Assembly: GCA_015233285.1 (NCBI GenBank)
Contig: JADFYA010000020.1
Coordinates: 9,760-18,891 of the forward strand
DNA length: 9,132 nt
DNA from: Deltaproteobacteria bacterium
GTDB lineage: Bacteria > Desulfobacterota > JADFXK01
Reading direction: 5' to 3'
Positions 5,706 through 9,132 of this stretch are shown here, in pieces (position 1 is the first letter of the stretch; every line of letters begins with the position of its first letter). The translations under genes and the position numbers were made by a program. The notes below the pieces were generated by a model that saw only the letters and a program-made list of their open reading frames with translations, did not search any database and was not told where the DNA came from.

Positions 5706-5793
5706 CCGTAATACGGAAAGATACGACCAGTAATACGGAATCATACGACTCGTATAAAACCGTATTACCGAATCATACGACTCGTATATGCGG
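5706..5793. repeat. Three 22-bp iteron-like repeats with embedded palindromes
   Basis: Units at 5706-5727 and 5728-5749 are directly adjacent. A third at 5760-5781 follows a 10-bp insertion (TCGTATAAAA). The shared pattern is a GTAATACGG or GTATTACCG half, then AA, two variable bases and ATACGAC. Units two and three are each completed by TCGTAT to form the perfect palindrome ATACGACTCGTAT (5743-5755 and 5775-5787), 32 bp apart, about three helical turns. Unit one contains the palindrome CCGTA-A-TACGG. A 22-bp spacing is two turns and typical of iterons bound by Rep proteins or of repressor arrays. The gene for the binding protein is not identified. Confidence 0.75.
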
Positions 5794-6052
5794 ACCGCGG
5801 GCCAACAGATTTTTTATCGGCCATGGCATTTTTTGCTGGACATTGACGGTCCACTATGGTAGGTCTAGCCCGCTTAGGACGCTGTCTCGTCAACGGCCAG
5901 CCACCCGATAGATTGGCTATTTCTATTTCCAGAAAAATTGACCGGCGTGTTGGAGAGTATACCTTTACGGTGACGCATGGACGGGTGTCTTACTGAGCAC
6001 CTTAAGCGACGCTCGCTAACTTGCCGGTCTCGTGCTGTGGAGGAGAAAAATC

Positions 6053-6382
6053 ATGGAGCGCGAGTCTGACATCTCGAAAGAAATTTCTAAAATCTCTGAC
6101 GAATTCGCCAGGCAAATCGGTCAAGCGTCAGACGGCCTTTTCATCTTCGTCAAAGTGACAAGTGACATTGACTTTGACGCCGACAAATTAGACTGGATTA
6201 GCGACGTGTGCTATGAGAGCGCCATTAAGGCAAATGATCTGTTTCATGAATTGCTGGCAATAACTGCTGACCTGGTCAACGAGATGACCGGAAAAAAGAT
6301 ATTCTTTGGTGACGTGAGGGAATATAATAACCCGCATAGGGATTATTTCAAGATGCCGGGGGAAAAGGCGGAGGCCGAATAA
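6053..6382 (+). CDS. Hypothetical acidic helical protein (109 aa)
   Basis: The start at 6053 is chosen over in-frame codons upstream because GGAGGAG lies a few bases before this ATG. The product is soluble and predicted almost all helical. Stretches include SDISKEISKISDEFARQIGQ (residues 5-24), a more hydrophobic GLFIFVKVT (28-36), a long helix around KLDWISDVCYESAIKANDLFHELLAI (45-70), and a tail EYNNPHRDYFKMPGEKAEAE. I do not recognise a family. It is the first gene after the iteron region and has its own terminator at 6504-6539, so it is probably transcribed alone; I found no convincing promoter. A link to the iterons is possible from position only. Confidence 0.7.
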   Translation: MERESDISKEISKISDEFARQIGQASDGLFIFVKVTSDIDFDADKLDWISDVCYESAIKANDLFHELLAITADLVNEMTGKKIFFGDVREYNNPHRDYFKMPGEKAEAE

Positions 6383-6427
6383 AAGAAAGAATTGGCCAAG
6401 GTCAGATCGGCTTTTAAACTGAAATGA

Positions 6428-6457
6428 ACATAGGTGTGGGGGGGGCACCGCCTGTGT
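6428..6457 (+). other. Hairpin with a G8 loop run
   Basis: Arms ACATAGG and CCTGTGT pair over seven bases (one T-G) and enclose a run of eight G. It lies between the 6053 gene and its terminator. It may be a 3' untranslated-region structure. G runs can also pause polymerase. Confidence 0.3.
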
Positions 6458-6503
6458 TTATTAAGCATTTCCGTCAGTTAAACCAACAGAAACCATCAAA
6501 GCC

Positions 6504-6539
6504 CTGCCTGGTCCTCTTTGGCCGGGCAGTCTTTTTTTT
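6504..6539 (+). terminator. Intrinsic terminator after the 6053 gene
   Basis: An 8-bp stem CTGCCTGG with CCGGGCAG (one T-G pair) and a 10-nt loop, followed by TC and a run of eight T. It insulates the RHH gene downstream. Confidence 0.85.
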
Positions 6540-6561
6540 GGCCTAAGCTTTATCAACTTCC

Positions 6562-6624
6562 TTGACTATCTTGGGTAAAAGCACTAACGTAATGTTGACA
6601 TCATTTAGCTGTTAACATTAACGT
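6562..6624 (+). promoter_or_regulatory. Tandem promoters overlapped by inverted AACGT operator-like sites
   Basis: Promoter 1: TTGACT (6562-6567), 17 bp, TAACGT (6585-6590). Promoter 2: TTGACA (6595-6600), 18 bp, TAACGT (6619-6624). Each weak -10 lies inside an operator-like element: TAACGTAATGTT (6585-6596) and the inverted TTAACATTAACGTA (6612-6625). These match the motif repeated inside the gene they precede. Binding there would block the -10 boxes, so autorepression is the simplest reading. Confidence 0.6.
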
Positions 6625-6631
6625 AGGTACG

Positions 6632-7519
6632 ATGAAAGGAGCCAAGGTGGTTAAAAAAACAGAGGGTGAGCGGATTAAGGCGTGGACAGACCGGCGGCTG
6701 GCCGGTGGGGGCAAGCGGGTAACGGTTCTTTTGGATGGTGAGGCCGTGGAGGCGATGGAGTCCTTGAGGTTGCGTAAAGAGTCAAATCACGACCTGGTGT
6801 GCAGGTTGCTCAAGGAGGCCCGGCAGGGTATCGGCAGTAACGTTGATGCTGTAACAAATCAGCAGATTTTGGATGAACTAATCCGCCTGCGGGATGTTGT
6901 AACCAGCAACGTTAATGTATCACCTGTATTTGAGTATAAATACAGCAACGTTAATGTACGACCTACTGAAAGCTATGGTTACAGCAACGTTGGTGCTGAA
7001 GGCCAGACTAACCTTGATGGGAATATTCCGACTGACGTTACTCACAACCTTTCTGGGCATGGCGTGAGCATTAACGTTGATGGTACACCTATAACAGAGG
7101 TATATGACAGTAACGTTGCTGTAGCACCTGGCCCTGACTATGAAACCATTAGCGTTGATGGTATGCCTACAATGAAGTCTGATACCAGTAACGTTAATGT
7201 ATGTCTAACTGGCAAGTCGGCAACCATTAATGTTGATGGTGTACAAGCCCAGACCCAGGAGCCCGAGCCGACGCCACCGGTTCCCAAGGCTGAGGTTCAT
7301 CCGGACCTGGCGGCAATCAGAGCCATGCAAGACACCGGGATCGAGTTCGGAGAGATTCACCAGGCCCTACGAGCTTGGGCGATCACCCAGAGGGAGCAGG
7401 AGACTCCGTTCTCAGCCCTGGCGAACATGGTCAATGCGGCCGGAATTGTCGCCAGGCGCGGCGGGGCATGGCTTCCGTCAACCGTTCACCGATTGATCGA
7501 GGATAAAAAGAAGGCGTAG
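6632..7519 (+). CDS. Ribbon-helix-helix DNA-binding protein with internal 13-aa repeats and C-terminal HTH-like domain
   Basis: A 295-aa protein in three parts. Residues 28-64 have RHH form: strand KRVTVLL, helix DGEAVEAMESLRLRKE, turn, helix SNHDLVCRLLKEA. RHH proteins bind DNA as dimers through the strand. Residues 69-208 are a low-complexity linker of about ten 13-residue units, alternating SNVNV and INVDG starts; the spacers between them vary while the DNA core stays AACGTT. After a Pro-rich stretch (209-219), residues 223-290 resemble the helix-turn-helix of serine-recombinase 'Recombinase' domains (MVNAAGIVARRGGAWLPSTVHRLI), without any catalytic domain. The ATG at 6632 has a weak ribosome site. 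A GTG at 6647 has AAAGGAG at good spacing and may be the true start. Likely roles are an autoregulated replication or partition protein or a repressor. Two tandem promoters precede it. Confidence 0.8.
   Translation: MKGAKVVKKTEGERIKAWTDRRLAGGGKRVTVLLDGEAVEAMESLRLRKESNHDLVCRLLKEARQGIGSNVDAVTNQQILDELIRLRDVVTSNVNVSPVFEYKYSNVNVRPTESYGYSNVGAEGQTNLDGNIPTDVTHNLSGHGVSINVDGTPITEVYDSNVAVAPGPDYETISVDGMPTMKSDTSNVNVCLTGKSATINVDGVQAQTQEPEPTPPVPKAEVHPDLAAIRAMQDTGIEFGEIHQALRAWAITQREQETPFSALANMVNAAGIVARRGGAWLPSTVHRLIEDKKKA
6836..7245 (+). repeat. Array of about ten AACGTT-centred motifs in 39-bp register inside the RHH gene
   Basis: Exact AACGTT cores start at 6839, 6908, 6947, 6986, 7073, 7112 and 7190. One-base variants start at 7034, 7151 and 7229. 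Cores 6908-6986 (three) and 7034-7229 (six) are spaced exactly 39 bp; the gaps between the groups are 69 and 48 bp. The fuller motif is AGTAACGTTAATGTA or ATTAACGTTGATGGTA, alternating in the second group (78-bp higher-order unit). The first Val codon is GTT in all ten units, while the sequence between cores is divergent. This looks like conservation at the DNA level and not only of protein. Confidence 0.8.
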
Positions 7520-7546
7520 ATACCATACCCCGGAGGGACTATAAGC

Positions 7547-7705
7547 ATGGAAGAATACCCGTCTGAATTAAGCAAGCTTTTTGACGAAATCAACGAAGCA
7601 TTTGCGGCCAAGGATCGAGTCAAAAAACTTGAGGCCGAAGTGGCAAAGCTTAAACAAAAGTTGTCTGGAATTAAGGCACATCGGAAGCGAAAGCAAAGCG
7701 GGTGA
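7547..7705 (+). CDS. Small coiled-coil protein (52 aa) upstream of the integrase
   Basis: An ATG preceded by GGAGGGACTATAAGC, 27 bp after the RHH gene stop. The product begins MEEYPSELSKLFDEINEAFA and continues AKDRVKKLEAEVAKLKQKLSG with a heptad pattern (V, L, V, L, L), so a short parallel coiled coil is likely. It ends in a basic tail, KAHRKRKQSG. The stop at 7703-7705 is 55 bp before the integrase start. Coiled coil plus basic tail would suit a small DNA-binding dimer, and small proteins beside integrases are often excisionases or recombination directionality factors. This one lacks the usual winged-helix signature, so that remains a guess from position. Confidence 0.65.
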   Translation: MEEYPSELSKLFDEINEAFAAKDRVKKLEAEVAKLKQKLSGIKAHRKRKQSG

Positions 7706-7760
7706 CCATGACCAATCTGCCCGCAACAAGTTCACCAAGGGAAAGAAAGCGAGGGACTTT

Positions 7761-8582
7761 ATGGCCGTAAAAGTTCGAGAGAAACCGCCTGGGTCTGGTG
7801 TCTGGTGGGTGTTTATCGACCACCAGGGGAAACGGAAGGCCAAGAAGATCGGCAAGGACAAGAAGATAGCTCAGGATGTGGCCAAGAAGATTGAGGCCCA
7901 ACTGACCTTGAACGATTGCAATCTGGTGGACAGAAAAGACAAGCCTAAGCTTCCGCTGTTCAAAGACTATGCCGACCAATGGCTAGAAGGATATATCAAG
8001 CACATGCGGCGGCAGTCGACCTATCGGCGTTACCGTGAGGTTTTAAGGATGTATGTTGTGCCGGTTATCGGGGCGATGGTTATTGATGAGATCAAGCGTG
8101 GGGACATCCGCAGCCTGCTATTGAGTCTTTTCCGAAGGGGCTTATCTCGGAGTACGGTTTGCCTGGTCAGGGACGTAACCAGCGGCGTCATGGGTTATGC
8201 CTTAGATGAAGAGTTGGTGGCGGTAAATCCGGTTGCCGGAATAACCAAGCGGCTGAACCTGGGGCGAGACCAGAAAATTCATATCAACCCACTTAACCAT
8301 GACGAAGTGGAATTGTTCCTTGGAGCCTGTAGGGCTCATTATCTAGATCAATACCCTTTTTTCTTGTGCGCTTTCCGGACTGGAATGAGGCTAGGCGAGC
8401 TACTGGCCTTACGGTGGGGTGACATCGACTGGAACAGCAAGTTCATTGAAGTCGGCCGATCTTATAAGCTGGGGACTTTCACCCCGACCAAGACCGGCCG
8501 GACGCGCCGGGTAGACATGTCAGACGGCTTATCCCTACAACGACGTTTATCGTCTGAGGGCCATATTTCTCTTTCTATGTGA
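7761..8582 (+). pseudogene. Tyrosine integrase, C-terminally truncated by IS insertion
   Basis: The start is placed at ATG 7761 after GAGGGACTTT; the frame is open further upstream, but those residues overlap the 52-aa gene and look noncoding. Residues 1-50 are an arm-type domain (WWVFIDHQGKRKAKKIGKDK). Residues 65-165 are the SAM-like core-binding domain (LFKDYADQWLEGYI through VNPVAGI). The catalytic domain starts near 175, with the first catalytic Arg in RTGMRLGELLALRWGDID (R210) and the beta-hairpin Lys in TPTKTG (K244). After VDMSDGL (about 257) similarity stops and about 16 foreign residues lead to the stop. The HxxR box, the second His/Trp and the nucleophilic Tyr are all missing, so the protein cannot recombine. 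The full-length family is usually about 370-400 aa. The missing part should lie beyond the IS, outside the window. Confidence 0.88.
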
Positions 8583-9132
8583 CAGGTAAGCGCGGTGGTT
8601 GTTTAGCTGAATCCATTTGACCATGGTGAGGAGATATTCGATATCAAGAGTACGCATGGGCAGCACTGCCGTGAGTAAGATTCTAAGCTGCGACAGCGTA
8701 ACTGATGGCGCTTTTTTTCCCCAATCTAATGCGTATATGCCAAAGAAAGAAGTGGGCCAACATGCAGGTGAGTATATGGTGATGCCACCCTGGAAATTTC
8801 CTCACTTCATAATGATCCATGCCCAATTCAGTCTTACACTCTTCAAAGCATTGTTCAATGGCCCAGCGTATGCCGCTTAACCAGACAAAAACAGCCAGTC
8901 TGGTGCTAACGGGTGCGTTGCTTATGTAGAATGAATATTCCGGCTTTTCTCCCAGGGTGCGCCTGATGATCAGCCAAACAGTCTTGCAAGGGAGGCCATC
9001 TCTGCTGAGTGTGATGCGCCGCTTGGTAAATTCATACGTGATTGGCCCCTTGGTTCCTTCAGAAACTGTCCGACGGTACCAGAAATATTTATTTATCCCT
9101 TTGGCCAACGTAGCGACTTCTGTGGGACTTTT
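8532..9132 (-). mobile_element. IS701-like insertion sequence, right part only
   Basis: The boundary is inferred as about 8529-8546: integrase similarity ends at 8531 and the transposase reading frame (after frameshift correction) stops at 8547. The element runs off the window at 9132. The other terminal repeat and the target duplication are not visible, so the exact end is uncertain by about 15 bp. Confidence 0.7.
8547..9132 (-). pseudogene. IS701-family DDE transposase, 5' partial and frameshifted
   Basis: The - strand frame is open from the window edge (so the start is outside) to a stop at 8683. The visible part includes RRITLSRDGLPCKTVWLIIR, SFYISNAP and GIRWAIEQCFEECKTELGMDHYEVR, which carries the final Glu of the DDE triad, then FPGWHHHILTCMLAHFFL, all typical of IS701 transposases. 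After GKK the frame reads SAISYAVAA-stop. One base on, it reads APSVTLSQLRILLTAVLP and continues MRTLDIEYLLTMVKWIQL... HRAYLSHRKR to a stop at 8547, a good family C-terminus. The shift falls at a run of seven A in the coding strand (8712-8718, T on +); six A would restore the frame. Options are an inactivating indel, a sequencing error, or expression by polymerase slippage. Confidence 0.8.

Larger units (their letters stand above)
5350..6052. other. Long noncoding, palindrome-rich region; candidate origin or centromere
   Basis: About 700 bp without a convincing gene. Besides the 18-bp palindrome and the iterons it holds GGCGTC-AG-GACGCC (5423-5436), nested CCGCCA/TGGCGG and AGCG-GT-CGCT arms (5507-5529), GACCGGTC (5589-5596) and AGCGA-CGC-TCGCT (6005-6017). 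T-rich runs follow the iterons (around 5810-5840). A 26-codon + frame (5502-5582) and an open - frame without a start codon (5546-5740) look like chance. I see no tRNA or known RNA. The mix of iterons, palindromes and AT-rich DNA fits a replication origin or partition site of a plasmid-like element, but that is inference. Confidence 0.4.

Noticed and set aside
5546..5740. Open - strand frame with protein-like composition (GRLKIEPGGSKGTIQDWIDR)
   Set aside because: It has no ATG, GTG or TTG start and no ribosome site, and it begins inside the iteron array. It could be a gene fragment, but nothing supports expression.
5702..5911. 69-aa + frame across the iterons
   Set aside because: No ribosome site, and the apparent amino-acid repeats come from the iteron DNA.
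6836..7245. CRISPR array as an explanation for the 39-bp periodicity
   Set aside because: The conserved part is only about 10-15 bp, the spacing includes coding sequence in frame, and the repeats lie inside a continuous ORF.
7581..7760. Longer integrase N-terminus from 7581
   Set aside because: It overlaps the 52-aa coiled-coil gene in another frame and lacks a ribosome site. Integrase arm-domain similarity begins at the Met at 7761.
8617..8880. 87-aa + frame antisense to the transposase
   Set aside because: The opposite strand encodes clear IS701 transposase motifs over the same bases.

Overview
This 9.1 kb window looks like part of an integrated mobile element, such as a prophage, phage-plasmid or integrative plasmid, in a bacterium of moderate G+C content. 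Almost all genes run on the + strand. They include a replication gene (a Toprim-domain primase-like protein), a ParB-type DNA-binding protein fused to a three-cysteine radical-SAM-like domain, a ribbon-helix-helix (RHH) DNA-binding protein, several small unknown genes and a tyrosine integrase. The host cannot be named from the sequence. GGCC is very frequent (17 copies by hand count in the first kilobase), which is a compositional signature rather than a taxon call.

Layout. Positions 2-889 hold the 3' part of the Toprim protein. A 91-aa small gene (1003-1278) and the ParB/radical-SAM fusion (1303-2736) follow in the same direction. A 205-bp intergenic region with foldable inverted repeats leads to a 165-aa unknown gene (2942-3439), which overlaps a weaker small ORF; coding is uncertain from 3436 to about 4030. 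A clear sigma70-type promoter at 4056-4084 serves two small genes (4148-4366 and 4413-4658) that end at an intrinsic terminator near 4797-4830. A cysteine-rich 100-aa gene (4880-5182) ends at another terminator (5318-5349).

From 5183 to 6052 there is no convincing gene. The stretch is rich in palindromes and holds three 22-bp iteron-like repeats (5706-5781), so it could be an origin, centromere or operator region. A 109-aa unknown gene (6053-6382) and a terminator follow.

The most striking locus is 6562-7519. A gene with an N-terminal RHH domain and a C-terminal recombinase-like helix-turn-helix carries about ten copies of an AACGTT-centred DNA motif inside its own coding sequence, most of them exactly 39 bp apart. 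The same motif occurs twice in opposite orientation over its promoters. This suggests a protein that may bind both its operator and a site array embedded in its own gene, comparable in principle to the iterons inside phage lambda O.

The right end has a 52-aa coiled-coil gene and a tyrosine integrase that loses its C-terminal catalytic residues where an IS701-like element enters at about 8530. The IS transposase reads on the - strand, runs off the window and is frameshifted at a run of seven A. The element has therefore probably lost self-encoded integration and excision, and the interrupting IS copy is itself probably defective unless slippage restores its frame.
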